Assembly (NCBI GenBank): GCA_938028625.1
Contig: CALIZB010000020.1
Coordinates: 1 to 45,314 of the forward strand
Length of the DNA: 45,314 bases
DNA from: an uncultured Bacteroidia bacterium
GTDB taxonomy: Bacteria; Bacteroidota; Bacteroidia; JANWVE01
Reading direction: 5' to 3'
The notes below the pieces were generated by a model that ran no database searches, had not been told where the DNA came from, and was given only the letters and a program-made list of their open reading frames with translations. The position numbers and the translations under genes are program-made. Of this stretch, positions 1 through 8,583 are shown piece by piece (positions within the stretch are counted from its first letter, which is position 1; the number at the start of each line of letters is the position of its first letter).

Positions 1-143
1 GATAACGCAAATAAAGCATAATACTCCACATAGTTCCGCGAACCAAAACTACACCCAAAGTTAAATGTCCACCAACAAGAATATATGTATGTAATGATTA
101 ACCATGTTATACCTAATACATATCCATCTCGTTTTTTAACAGT
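1..143 (-). CDS. C-terminal fragment of a multi-pass membrane protein (5' truncated, 3' end off the window)
   Basis: One minus-strand frame is open from the edge of the IS remnant to the window end (47 codons). It reads as a hydrophobic helix (GITWLIITYIYSCWW) followed by NFGCSFGSRNYVEYYALFAL. That pattern, WW then a Gly-rich S-F-G-x-R segment then a new hydrophobic stretch, resembles the C-terminal part of integral-membrane glycosyltransferase-like proteins of Bacteroidota; this is recalled from family knowledge, not searched. The frame runs into the IS remnant, and no N-terminal half is found on the other side, where the sirtuin gene begins, so the gene is probably dead. The short length leaves real doubt. 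Confidence 0.4.
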
Positions 144-859
144 TTGTGGTTTAGAATGTATAACAATGATAATTACGTTGTTGAAACATTATCTTGATGG
201 TTGGTGAACTTGGTTGGTGAGCATGCCGAACCATAGCGGCTTCATGATACTCGTCATTTTTAGAAAAACAAGCAGTTTTTCGTACCAAAGGTCTATTTCT
301 TGCTCTTAAAGCGTTACTGACGCCTTCAATAGCACGAGTAAAACGCTTCCCTACCTAATGGTTTTCCTGTGCAAATACTTGAGTAAAGGCTGTCCAGTTA
401 TCCGTACAATACTCGTCAATTTGAAGCCTTTTAAGCATTTGATATAACTTTCTAACCGTTTTAGCACTGCGACTACCTATCACATAGCCTAAAATTTCAT
501 CTGTTTCAGGGGCATAAGCATAGATAAGCCAATGCTTTTTCTTTTTTTTGTACTGAACATAAGACCAATGTTCATCAATTTGAACGCTTTTATAGTGTTG
601 TTATTTGGGAGTTATTACACACTTGTAAGACTTAATAACATACTCACTATCATATGTTTGTTTCTAGGGTATGCCCCATTGTACAGATACACAAATTGAA
701 ATTGCTTACAACAAGACTTACACAAAAAATTTTGTGTCCCATTTTTTACTACTTTTGCACTATGGCAATGAGGGCAAGTTGCTTTTGTTAATACTTCGCA
801 CATATTACAAATTACCCTCTCTTTGTCTTCTAAAAAGTATTTTACAATCTTTACCACAA
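144..859 (-). mobile_element. IS1-family insertion sequence remnant
   Basis: The element is bounded by imperfect terminal inverted repeats of about 20 bases. Reading inward, the left end is TTGTGGTTTAGAATGTATAA (144-163) and the right end, on the minus strand, is TTGTGGTAAAGATTGTAAAA (859-840); 16 of 20 positions agree. The 716-base length is close to that of IS1 elements. The interior is a damaged IS1-type transposase on the minus strand. I see no target-site duplication: the 8 bases left of 144 (ttaacagt) and right of 859 (cgaagaat) do not match. That fits a later deletion or rearrangement at one end. Confidence 0.75.
151..803 (-). pseudogene. IS1-family transposase, frameshifted and interrupted
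   Basis: From ATG 803 the first frame encodes the InsA-like zinc ribbon (CPHCHSAKVVKNGTQ then CKSCCKQF) and the start of the helix-turn-helix (MLLSLTSV), then stops at 615. The InsB-like catalytic part resumes in another frame near 597 (VQIDEHWSYVQYKKKKKHWL) and shows the typical DNWTAF, VGKRFTRAIEGVSNALRARN and RKTACFS segments. An in-frame TAG lies in the middle (ENH-stop-VGKRF). The distance between zinc ribbon and DE-W motif is about 30 residues shorter than in full-length relatives as I know them, so the helix-turn-helix is partly deleted. The C-terminus (KIMFQQRNYH...YTF) ends inside the left inverted repeat. The gene cannot make an active transposase. Confidence 0.8.
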
Positions 860-878
860 CGAAGAATTGTAATGCTGC

Positions 879-1607
879 TCACACCATAGTAAGAAGATTT
901 TCTACGAGTTTTGGTATAACGTTACTAGCTGTATCGGCAAAAACTTCATAACCGCGAAGCATACTATATGCAGGATTAGGGTCAATAAAGTATTTTTTAG
1001 GTGTATCTTGAAAAGCAGGTAAAAGTCCTGCGGCAGGATATACCTGCGCAGATGTACCTACTCCAATGAAAATATATGCGGTTGCTATCAATTCTTGCAA
1101 ATATTCATATCGCATATCTACGGCTTCACCAAACCATACAATATCCGGGCGCATCTGTCCACCGCATTTGGGGCATTTGTCATTTTTTGTAAGTAGTCCT
1201 TTTCGCGTAGTTTTGTAGTCGCAGTAATAATAATTAGATATACCTGTACTAATATCTATATGATGCTCGCATTTAATAGTTTCTACACTTCCGTGTAAAT
1301 GCCATATTTCATTGCAACCTGCGCGTTCTAATAGGTTATCTATATTTTGAGTGATGTTTACTACGTGATATTTTTCTTGTAGTTTAGCGATAGCAATATG
1401 TGCAGGATTGGGTTTAACTTCATCAATTTTTTTATAGCGTTCATTATAGAAACTTAATACAAGTTCAGGATTTCGCATCCAGCCTTGTGGGGAGGCTACA
1501 TCTTCTATTCTATGATTTTCCCATAAACCGTCGCTTGCTCTAAAAGTGGGAATGCCACTTTCAGCAGACAAACCTGCACCGCTGAATACTACTACGGTTT
1601 TTTTCAT
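879..1607 (-). CDS. cobB: NAD-dependent protein deacylase, sirtuin class III (CobB type)
   Basis: Removes acyl groups from protein lysines using NAD+. The 242-residue protein has the NAD-binding GAGLSAESG (10-18), FRASDGLW (23-30), TQNID (86-90), the catalytic His in WHLHG (H105), and four Cys for zinc (C113, C129, C145, C148). The pair Y54 and R57 (FYNER) matches the Tyr-x-x-Arg that lets class III sirtuins accept succinyl and malonyl groups, so desuccinylase or demalonylase activity is likely. Length is normal. Its ATG overlaps the stop of the small gene upstream (ATGA), so the two are translated together. The decayed IS element begins about 20 bases past its stop. Confidence 0.9.
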   Translation of the reverse strand: MKKTVVVFSGAGLSAESGIPTFRASDGLWENHRIEDVASPQGWMRNPELVLSFYNERYKKIDEVKPNPAHIAIAKLQEKYHVVNITQNIDNLLERAGCNEIWHLHGSVETIKCEHHIDISTGISNYYYCDYKTTRKGLLTKNDKCPKCGGQMRPDIVWFGEAVDMRYEYLQELIATAYIFIGVGTSAQVYPAAGLLPAFQDTPKKYFIDPNPAYSMLRGYEVFADTASNVIPKLVENLLTMV

Positions 1608-1828
1608 CTTTGTACAGGTTTTATATTGTACATAGCAATTTTTATCTCAAAAGTATCCCCTATTTTGTAGTATTTTGCATCAGGGCTATCTAATACTTTT
1701 GTAATTTCTACTGTTCCCCAACAACCTTTAATTTCTTTGAACTTACCATGATATAAAGCCGTGTTATCCATGCCAAATTCGTATATTGTATCGGTACTTA
1801 AATCTCTTTCAAACTGATGATTTGCCAT
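1604..1828 (-). CDS. small conserved-looking protein of unknown function, coupled to the sirtuin
   Basis: I do not recognise this 74-residue protein. ATG 1828 is preferred over an in-frame codon five positions upstream because a -7 element TATATTTG (1840-1833 on the minus strand) ends only four bases before it; the longer form would overlap the promoter. The sequence is soluble and mixed in charge, with no signal peptide or membrane segment (starts MANHQFERDL, includes CWGTVEITKVLD). It ends with TGA overlapping the sirtuin ATG. Co-translation suggests a partner or a shared condition, but nothing in the sequence names a function. Confidence 0.65.
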   Translation of the reverse strand: MANHQFERDLSTDTIYEFGMDNTALYHGKFKEIKGCWGTVEITKVLDSPDAKYYKIGDTFEIKIAMYNIKPVQR

Positions 1829-1858
1829 AGTGCAAATATACAAAAAGATAAGAATGCT

Positions 1859-3997
1859 TTACCTTGTAGATGAGGTATATTTGAAGTCTCCTATAATTTT
1901 AAGGTCTATGCCGTAATCGCTGTAAATTTTTGTGCCGTTTACCGTGTTAAGTACAATTTTGAATATTACTTTTTTACTATTTCGTATGCGTGCCATTTTA
2001 TCTTTGTTCACATAAGTAGGCATAACCGTACGATTAGGTTCTGTAATTAGCCCTGCGCCATTGTCTTTACCTGCTTGTGCGGTAGATGGTCCATTAGTAA
2101 AGAGTGAGTCTATAATCATGTTATTAGCATCTATAAAATAGGCTTGGATAGCGGCAGAGAAAGGAAACTTGTTGTCTATCATCAACTTCAGCGTTCCTTC
2201 GGCAATTTCTACACCGCCTGTACTCGCAAAACTGATATTAGAAGTATCTAATAAAGTTAAGTGGTCAGCTACACCATTGAGCGGTATATTGATATTTAAG
2301 TCTGCTTTGGCACGGCTGAAATCATACGCATGGTTAATGTAAAAAGTACTAGGGACGCCTTCATTCATTTTAGCAACGCCTTCATAAACAATTTTATTAG
2401 GCAGATTATTTAAGAAGGTTTGTATATTAGAATTAGATTTGTTGATGCTGTATGTATTCGTAATAGTCTGTCCTTTTTGGGAGAGGGTAGGTCCTGTAAT
2501 GGTTACTACGTTGTCTATCACAGGTGAGGTCAGAGTTACACTGTTACCTGTTCGGGTATTTATGCCTTTAATTTTGCCACCTACATACATATTTGCATTT
2601 ACACCGATGGAGTTTTCTACGGTTAAATCCATGTTAATACTTTGGAAATCAAACGTTCCTGCTTGAATTTTATCAAAAAATGAGAAATCTACGCTGCCTG
2701 GGGTGATGTTTATATCTTTATTGATAAACCAACCTTCGGCGTATTCAGGTACAATATCATACAAGCCATAAGTTACCTTGACGCTATCTGATATATCAAT
2801 AGTTCGTTCTATACCTGTGGAGTCTATGCGTACTTTAAAGATTTGTTCAAAAGTATTTACAGTAACGCCTGGTCCTCCGTATTGATTATAGGTATAGTCT
2901 ATTTCGTAGCCGTCTATGTAAGCAATAGTACTATCTACTCTTACGCCGCCCGGGGGTGCAGGAGGTACTTTGGCTTCTGCAATGAGGGAGTCACCATCTT
3001 TGATAGCTTTGGGTACAGAGAAAAGTACGTACATAGTATCTTCCAAAGCGGATTCTACTTTTATCCTGATTTTACCTGATTTTACCTTGATTTTGGTAAT
3101 GTTATTACCGCCCATGTCATAGACAACGTAGCTTTTTTCATTTTTAAGATATTGTGTAGGAAATACCGCTGTTGCTTTTGAAGCCTGTAAATCGTAAGCC
3201 CGTAGAGTAATAATGATAGCTTTATTGGTATCAATAGGCACATTATTAGTAGAAGGCACATTCATACTTACTACTTGTCCTTCCATACTACCTTCTACGG
3301 TTTTACCTGCAAGGTTTTCGGTATGGGTGTATGTACCAGTATCTGCTTCCAAAGGAACAGGAACTACGATATTGGCAATAGTAGCTTTATCCGTTTTATT
3401 TCTGATAAGAAAACTTAGGTTTTGAAGTTCTATGGGAAAATGGTTTTCCATTTTTACCTCTAAAAATCCTGCGCTCAAAGTAGCCGATTTGAATAATGAT
3501 GTAGCATTAAATTCTTGCCATGGAGACGTTGGCCCTGATGTGTAAGATAAAGCAGGTATATTAGGAATAGTCGAACCATGACTGGCTAAAATAGCATTGC
3601 CTAGAAATATATTAGTAGGTACTCCTGTGGCAATTAAGTCGCGAGCAAATCTACCTAAGGTATAGATATAAGTAATAGTTTGAGAAGCGAGTTTAAGAGA
3701 GTCCAAACGGGCATAGGTTACGAGTTCTGTGTCAGGAATCATGAGATAATTTTTGAGAGGCACATCTAACAAAGTTTTTTTATACACATACGTTAAAGAG
3801 TTATCGCCTTCCACTCTTAAGGTAGTATCTCCTACTACATTCTGCATAGTCAAGCGCGTGCTTACTAATGGGGTTAAGGCATTACTTTCCCATTTAGGGT
3901 TTTCTAAATTTTTAGTGTTGTATTTACACCCTGTTGATAACAAAAGAGACATGACTAAACCAAGAGCAGTAACAAGAAAAAAAGACTTTTGTTTCAT
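1859..3997 (-). CDS. large lipoprotein of unknown function
   Basis: A 712-residue exported lipoprotein. The N-terminus is a signal peptide with lipobox LLSTGC (lipidated C24), so it should sit in the outer or inner membrane facing the periplasm or surface. The mature part starts with a segment W-x-S-N-A-L-T-P-L-V followed by beta-rich sequence with many short hydrophobic strands; this opening is familiar from uncharacterised Bacteroidota lipoproteins. No enzymatic motif is visible. It is transcribed alone from a strong two-part promoter (4014-4044), divergent from the helix-hairpin-helix gene. A 30-base gap separates it from the small gene downstream. Confidence 0.75.
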   Translation of the reverse strand: MKQKSFFLVTALGLVMSLLLSTGCKYNTKNLENPKWESNALTPLVSTRLTMQNVVGDTTLRVEGDNSLTYVYKKTLLDVPLKNYLMIPDTELVTYARLDSLKLASQTITYIYTLGRFARDLIATGVPTNIFLGNAILASHGSTIPNIPALSYTSGPTSPWQEFNATSLFKSATLSAGFLEVKMENHFPIELQNLSFLIRNKTDKATIANIVVPVPLEADTGTYTHTENLAGKTVEGSMEGQVVSMNVPSTNNVPIDTNKAIIITLRAYDLQASKATAVFPTQYLKNEKSYVVYDMGGNNITKIKVKSGKIRIKVESALEDTMYVLFSVPKAIKDGDSLIAEAKVPPAPPGGVRVDSTIAYIDGYEIDYTYNQYGGPGVTVNTFEQIFKVRIDSTGIERTIDISDSVKVTYGLYDIVPEYAEGWFINKDINITPGSVDFSFFDKIQAGTFDFQSINMDLTVENSIGVNANMYVGGKIKGINTRTGNSVTLTSPVIDNVVTITGPTLSQKGQTITNTYSINKSNSNIQTFLNNLPNKIVYEGVAKMNEGVPSTFYINHAYDFSRAKADLNINIPLNGVADHLTLLDTSNISFASTGGVEIAEGTLKLMIDNKFPFSAAIQAYFIDANNMIIDSLFTNGPSTAQAGKDNGAGLITEPNRTVMPTYVNKDKMARIRNSKKVIFKIVLNTVNGTKIYSDYGIDLKIIGDFKYTSSTR

Positions 3998-4013
3998 GAT
4001 TAATTACAATAAG

Positions 4014-4044
4014 CAAAAATAGTTTTTTTTTCCTGTTTATACAA
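4014..4044 (-). promoter_or_regulatory. Bacteroidota-type promoter of the 1859-3997 lipoprotein gene
   Basis: Minus strand TTTG (4044-4041), 19 bases, TATTTTTG (4021-4014), 16 bases before the ATG. Both elements match the consensus TTTG-N19-21-TAnnTTTG. Confidence 0.75.
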
Positions 4045-4103
4045 ATTTGCTTTATAGAAAATTTAATTTTATTTGTACAAAATCAATAAAAATGCGATTA
4101 ACT

Positions 4104-4136
4104 TTTGGAACTTCTTGTAAAGTTTTTCTATATTTG
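4104..4136 (+). promoter_or_regulatory. Bacteroidota-type promoter of the helix-hairpin-helix gene
   Basis: TTTG at 4104-4107, 21 bases, TATATTTG at 4129-4136, followed 22 bases later by ATG 4159. Divergent from the promoter at 4014-4044. Confidence 0.75.
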
Positions 4137-4158
4137 AAGCACTTTTAATACAAGTATT

Positions 4159-4755
4159 ATGAACATTAAAAAAGCATTAGATGCAAAATATGAGCATTAC
4201 ACGCTCAATGCACTGCTAAGTGCGCCTGTAAGTGCGCTGGAAGGAATTGGCCCTGTCGCTGCCAAAGCGGTAGAAGAACATTTAGGTATCCGTAACATTG
4301 AAACCATGCGCTACTTTAACCTTAAATTGCGCCGCCTACCTGCGGATAAATTAGAAGCTATTTGCAAAGCGTTTAACGTAGCTAACCGTGCGGAACTTGT
4401 TTCTAAACCTTTTGTAGGCATTGCCCGTGCTATCTGCGAACTAGCCAAATATGAGAGAATAAACATTGCCGCCGCAGTTGACAAAGAATACGAAAACAAA
4501 CGCTTCAATGACCTGCTCAAGGCCCCGATAGAAGCTATTGAAGGTATCGGAAAAGCATCTGCCGAAGTAATTACTAAATATACAGGCGCAAAAACTATCG
4601 GAGACTTAGGCTATATCTTTATTGACAACCTTAAAGCAGAAGAAAAACAAGGACTTATCAGTTTCTTTAAATTAGAGGACGAAGAAGCATTAGAAGACTT
4701 TTTTATCTTTGAAATTGCACGCTCTATTGTCAGCCTTGCAAAAGTAGAAGACTAA
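4159..4755 (+). CDS. tandem helix-hairpin-helix (DUF4332-like) protein
   Basis: A 198-residue soluble protein built from two homologous halves. KYEHYTLNALLSAPVSALEG plus IGP near the N-terminus corresponds to EYENKRFNDLLKAPIEAIEG plus IGK about 100 residues later. Each half has an EGIG hairpin, as in helix-hairpin-helix and DUF4332 proteins, followed by an acidic or basic helical segment. Such motifs bind the DNA backbone or mediate protein contacts. No catalytic residues are seen. The first half is basic around LKLRRLPADK and the second is acidic (EDEEALEDF), so the copies may have diverged in role. It has its own promoter and a strong terminator. Confidence 0.7.
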   Translation: MNIKKALDAKYEHYTLNALLSAPVSALEGIGPVAAKAVEEHLGIRNIETMRYFNLKLRRLPADKLEAICKAFNVANRAELVSKPFVGIARAICELAKYERINIAAAVDKEYENKRFNDLLKAPIEAIEGIGKASAEVITKYTGAKTIGDLGYIFIDNLKAEEKQGLISFFKLEDEEALEDFFIFEIARSIVSLAKVED

Positions 4756-4779
4756 TTACAATAAGTTTTTTACTTTACA

Positions 4780-4814
4780 AAACACACTGTATAACTTGTA
4801 CAGTGTGTTTTTTT
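4780..4814 (+). terminator. Rho-independent terminator after the helix-hairpin-helix gene
   Basis: A perfect 12-bp stem AAACACACTGTA (4780-4791) and TACAGTGTGTTT (4799-4810) with a 7-base loop, running into a T-tract to 4814. It lies 25 bases past the stop codon and upstream of comB. Confidence 0.9.
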
Positions 4815-4857
4815 ATTTCATGAAAATATATCAGAATAAAAATTGTACTTTTGTGCC

Positions 4858-5616
4858 ATGAATGTAGAAGTTTGCTTTACCCCACACCAACTGTCTTTGT
4901 ATCCTGTGCAGAACAGCATTGTTGTAGTAATAGATATTTTAAGAGCAACTTCTAGTATATGTGTAGGATTTGCGTATGGTGTAGATAAAATTTATCCCGT
5001 AGAAAGTATTGAAGAATGCGTTAATTTGATTCAGAAACATGGTTTTATTGGTGCGGCAGAGAGAAATGGTGAAAAACTTCCTGGTTTTGTTCTCGGCAAC
5101 TCTCCTTTTGATTATATGAACCCTGCACTTAGCGGCAAAACGATTGCTTTAACCACAACCAACGGAACACATGCTATTTATACCGCCAAAAAAGAAAAAG
5201 CAAAAAAAATTGTAATTGGTGCTTTCACTAATCAGCAGAGTTTATTAGAATGGCTACTCGCGCAGAGCGAAGACGTATTGCTTTTATGTGCAGGCTGGAA
5301 GGACAAATTTAATTTAGAAGACACTTTGTTTGCAGGTTCTATGATATGCTTACTCAAACAACATGGCTATTATTCTGAATCTGATACCGCTTATGCCTCA
5401 GAACTTTTGTACGTGCAGGCAAAAGACCACATTCATGAGTTTCTAAAAAACAGTAGTCATGCCAAGCGTTTAGCACATTTAGATATTCAGCGGGATATAG
5501 ATTTTTGTTTGCAAAGCAATCTTGCTTCTGTTGTACCTGTTTTTGAACAAGATTATCTCTATAATGCTGATACACCACAGCCTATCTGTAATTCTCTGAA
5601 AATGTATGCACAGTAA
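4858..5616 (+). CDS. comB: 2-phosphosulfolactate phosphatase (ComB family)
   Basis: Family function: Mg2+-dependent hydrolysis of 2-phosphosulfolactate to sulfolactate, known from coenzyme M synthesis in archaea; many bacteria keep it for sulfolactate-type sulfonates. The 252-residue protein shows VVVIDILRATSSI, GAAERNGEKLPGF, LGNSPFDY, TTTNGTHA and LLCAGWKDKFNLEDTLFAG, the sequence blocks typical of ComB. ATG 4858 is chosen over an upstream TTG because the -7 element TACTTTTG (4845-4852) ends five bases before this ATG, giving a near-leaderless transcript. No other sulfonate genes lie nearby, so the physiological substrate here is inferred. Confidence 0.88.
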   Translation: MNVEVCFTPHQLSLYPVQNSIVVVIDILRATSSICVGFAYGVDKIYPVESIEECVNLIQKHGFIGAAERNGEKLPGFVLGNSPFDYMNPALSGKTIALTTTNGTHAIYTAKKEKAKKIVIGAFTNQQSLLEWLLAQSEDVLLLCAGWKDKFNLEDTLFAGSMICLLKQHGYYSESDTAYASELLYVQAKDHIHEFLKNSSHAKRLAHLDIQRDIDFCLQSNLASVVPVFEQDYLYNADTPQPICNSLKMYAQ

Positions 5617-5809
5617 CCCGTATTTTATCAGGAAAACGGTAACTTTGTTTTAGAAAATTAAACTATTGCTAATACAGAGAAAAAAATGGGTAAGCTATAA
5701 CCATAAAAGGAAAAATTATACAAATTGAAGGCGAGAATTACTTTTGAGATATTTTGTTTCAGATATATTTTTTTAGAATGGACTTTAATACTGACATAGT
5801 TAAATTTTT

Positions 5810-5835
5810 GCCCTTCTCTTGATGTAAGGAAGGGC
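5810..5835. other. hairpin next to tRNA-Ser
   Basis: GCCCTTC (5810-5816) pairs with GAAGGGC (5829-5835) around a 12-base loop, just past the tRNA 3' end. It lacks a following T-run in the tRNA direction, so it may be a processing or weak termination signal. The rest of 5617-5841 holds nothing I can identify. Confidence 0.45.
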
Positions 5836-5841
5836 TGTATG

Positions 5842-5926
5842 CGGAGAAAGAGGGATTCGAACCCCCGCTGGTGTCACCCAGGACGGTTTTCAAGACCGCT
5901 GCAATAAACCACTCTGCCATTTCTCC
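5842..5926 (-). tRNA. tRNA-Ser (anticodon UGA)
   Basis: The minus strand folds as a class II tRNA. The acceptor arm pairs GGAGAAA (5926-5920) with TTTCTCC (5849-5843); 5842 supplies discriminator G. The anticodon loop CTTGAAA gives TGA. A long variable arm (CCTGGGTGACACCAGC) and GGTTCGAATCC T arm follow. CCA is not encoded. Decodes UCA and related serine codons. Confidence 0.95.
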
Positions 5927-6055
5927 ATACAAGTCAAAAGTTGCCTTGACTTAAATTGGATTGCAAAAATAATACATACTGCTTAAATAGCAATATGTAT
6001 GAGAGGTTTATTTTATTTTATCAATTTATTTTATTGATAATCAGCAGAAAAAAAT

Positions 6056-6613
6056 CTATTTACTGACTTCTATTTCAAGCGTTGCGGTAAGTTCATCACT
6101 CATCATAAGGCTTTTTCCACCTACACCATAGTCAATTCTGTTAAGTAAAATAGTACTTTTAAAGTGTGCTTTATTGCCTTCTTTTGGGGTAAAATGAATA
6201 GGTATTAGAATTTCTTTGGTTACGTTTTTTATGGTAAGCTTGCCGCGTGCTACATAATTTCCTTCATACTTGAATATCTGTTCTGACTTGAAAGTAATCT
6301 TTGGGTATTTGGATACATCAAAATAGTCGTCACTGCGAAGATGTTTATCTCTTGAACCAATTCCCGTATCAATAGAATTTACATCAATAGTGCCTTCAAT
6401 CTGGCTTTTGTCCAAATGTTCAGGGTCAAATTTGATGTTAGCAGTGAAGGTTTTGAATTTACCGTTTACAGCAATACCTGCATTTTTAATAGTAAATTTA
6501 ATTTCTGAGGTGGGTTCTATTTTCCAGACTGTCTGTGCTGATGCAGGTGGTATAAAACTGAATGTTACCACAAGAACAGCTAAAGTTCCGAAGAAGTTTT
6601 GTAATGTTTTCAT
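6056..6613 (-). CDS. secreted YceI-family lipid-binding protein
   Basis: A 185-residue protein with signal peptide (MKTLQNFFGTLAVLVVTFSF, cleavage after PASA-QT) followed by one YceI domain: VWKIEPTSEIKFTIKN at the start, SIDTGIGSRDKHLRSDDYFD in the middle, KYPKITFKS and LTIKNVTKEI. YceI folds into a lipocalin-like barrel that binds polyisoprenoids or similar lipids in the periplasm. The gene follows sdhA on the same strand but a hairpin terminator lies between, so it is probably a separate unit. A second, cytoplasmic-looking YceI protein is at 16711-17391. Confidence 0.88.
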   Translation of the reverse strand: MKTLQNFFGTLAVLVVTFSFIPPASAQTVWKIEPTSEIKFTIKNAGIAVNGKFKTFTANIKFDPEHLDKSQIEGTIDVNSIDTGIGSRDKHLRSDDYFDVSKYPKITFKSEQIFKYEGNYVARGKLTIKNVTKEILIPIHFTPKEGNKAHFKSTILLNRIDYGVGGKSLMMSDELTATLEIEVSK

Positions 6614-6682
6614 AATGTAAAGTAACTTACGAAATATTGTGTCAGGATAGATAAAATATATTATTTTTTATATGAAATTAAG

Positions 6683-6715
6683 AAAGACTGTTAATATGCT
6701 ATACTAACAGTCTTT
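6683..6715 (-). terminator. hairpin terminator after the sdhCDA operon
   Basis: An 11-bp perfect stem, AAAGACTGTTA (6683-6693) and TAACAGTCTTT (6705-6715), with an 11-base loop, 35 bases past the sdhA stop. The T content after the stem is moderate on the minus strand. Confidence 0.7.
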
Positions 6716-6749
6716 GTTTAAGCATTGAATAGTCTAATATTTCGTTTGA

Positions 6750-8516
6750 CTAATATTTTCTTACGCGGGGTTTGAATTTTTCAGCATACTCTTCGTTACT
6801 CTCTGCAAGTGCCATATTGATAGGGCGGTACTTGATTTCTGTGTTACCGTTATCATCAGTGTAGAAAAAGGTGTGTTTCATCCAGTTTTGGTCATCGCGT
6901 TCAGGATAATCCACACGGGCTTGTGCGCCACGGGATTCTTTACGGTTTAATGCCCCTACAAGTACAGATTCGGATATAGTTATCAAATTTTCTAATTCTA
7001 ATGCTTCCATTAAATCTGTGTTAAACTCTTTACCTTTATCTTTGATTTTGACTTTTCTGGCACGTTTGCGAAGTTCAGGGAGTTCTTTTACCCCTTCCTG
7101 CATCACTTCTTCTGTACGGAATACACTTGCGCACTTAGTCATCATTTTTTGTAAATCTTCACGTACAATAGCTGCGCTTTCTCCATCATTATTGGCAAAT
7201 ATCTGATTTATCTTGTTTTTAATTTTGGCATCAGCATCTTTCGGCAGATGTGGTTTTTTTGTACCTTCGGTTTCTAGTTCTTTAAGAATTTCCAAAGCGG
7301 CACGTCTGCCAAATACTACTAAGTCTAACAAAGAATTTGTACCCAAACGATTTGCTCCATGTACAGATACACAGGCGCATTCACCTGCGGCGTACAAGCC
7401 TTTTACAATACCATCACCTTCATTGCTGCGTACATGACAGTTAATATCCGTAGGAATGCCTCCCATAGCATAATGACAAGTAGGTGCTACAGGAATAGGA
7501 TTTTTGGAGGGGTCTACACCGAGATAAATTTTAGCAAAAGTAGCAATCTCGGGTAGTTTTTTCTCAATCTCATCTAAGCCGAGGTGGGTTAAATCCAAGT
7601 GTACGTAAGGTTGTCCGTTAATACCTCTACCTTCCTGAATTTCTTTGTAGATACATTGAGAAACCATATCGCGCGGCGCGAGGTCTTTTACTGTGGGGGC
7701 ATATTTTGCCATAAAACGTTCTCCGTTATTATTAAGCAAAATACCGCCTTCTCCTCTTGCACCTTCGGTTACTAAAATACCTAATCTGTACAGCCCTGTG
7801 GGGTGGAATTGTACGAATTCCATATCTTCGGCAGGTAAGCCGTTTCGTAGTAAAATAGCTACCCCATCACCTGTGTTTGCATGAGCGTTAGAAGTTGTCT
7901 GATAAATCCGTCCTATACCACCAGTTGCCATCATGGTAATTTTAGAATGGAATATATGCAATTCTCCTGTACGAATATCCATAGCTACAATACCTGCACA
8001 TTCTCCATCTTCGTTGATAATAACATCAACCATCTGCATTTCAGGATAAAAGCGTACATTACGCTTGATACAGTTTTCATACAAGGTATGCAGACAAACG
8101 TGTCCTGTTCTGTCTGCGGCATAACAAGCTCTGCGTACAGGGGCTTCTCCAAAGTTACGAGTATGACCTCCGAAGGGGCGTTGTGCGATAAGTCCTTTTT
8201 CTGTACGAGAGAAAGGTACACCAAAATGTTCCATTTCACGGATAGTTTTAGGGGCATCATAACACATCTGGGCAATAGCATCTTGGTCGCCAATGTAGTC
8301 TGCGCCTTTCACAGTATCAAAGGCATGCCATATCCAACTGTCTTCTTCCTCATTACCCAAAGCGGCACAAATCCCTCCTTGCGCGGCACCTGAGTGAGAA
8401 CGTAACGGATGTAGTTTGCTTACTACCGCTACATTATATTTTTCGGCACTTTCAATAGCGGCACGAAGACCCGCTAAACCTGCGCCTACTATAACAACAT
8501 CATGATTGATAATCAT
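6750..8516 (-). CDS. sdhA: succinate dehydrogenase flavoprotein subunit
   Basis: Catalytic subunit of complex II: oxidises succinate to fumarate with covalent FAD. The 588 residues contain the dinucleotide-binding GAGLAGL (11-17), the FAD-attachment His in [10 protein letters not shown] (H41), [36 protein letters not shown] and [18 protein letters not shown]. The length is that of enzymes with two membrane anchors (C and D), shorter than the roughly 640-residue forms paired with a single anchor in many Bacteroidota. It is the last gene of sdhC-sdhD-sdhA; no iron-sulfur subunit follows. Confidence 0.96.
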   Translation of the reverse strand: MIINHDVVIVGAGLAGLRAAIESAEKYNVAVVSKLHPLRSHSGAAQGGICAALGNEEEDSWIWHAFDTVKGADYIGDQDAIAQMCYDAPKTIREMEHFGVPFSRTEKGLIAQRPFGGHTRNFGEAPVRRACYAADRTGHVCLHTLYENCIKRNVRFYPEMQMVDVIINEDGECAGIVAMDIRTGELHIFHSKITMMATGGIGRIYQTTSNAHANTGDGVAILLRNGLPAEDMEFVQFHPTGLYRLGILVTEGARGEGGILLNNNGERFMAKYAPTVKDLAPRDMVSQCIYKEIQEGRGINGQPYVHLDLTHLGLDEIEKKLPEIATFAKIYLGVDPSKNPIPVAPTCHYAMGGIPTDINCHVRSNEGDGIVKGLYAAGECACVSVHGANRLGTNSLLDLVVFGRRAALEILKELETEGTKKPHLPKDADAKIKNKINQIFANNDGESAAIVREDLQKMMTKCASVFRTEEVMQEGVKELPELRKRARKVKIKDKGKEFNTDLMEALELENLITISESVLVGALNRKESRGAQARVDYPERDDQNWMKHTFFYTDDNGNTEIKYRPINMALAESNEEYAEKFKPRVRKY

Positions 8517-8583
8517 AGCAATCTTTTATATTTAATGTATTTTCTTATGAATTAAACAAGATAAAATAAGATAAGTTCAATCT

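Noticed and set aside
879-1607. Sirtuin as part of a defence system (Sir2-type NADase)
   Set aside because: It is a full class III deacylase with zinc cysteines and catalytic His, without the fused or neighbouring effector typical of defence Sir2 proteins.
6018-6040. Hairpin TTATCAAT/ATTGATAA as terminator of the secreted YceI gene
   Set aside because: The stem is AT-only and no T-run follows it on the minus strand.
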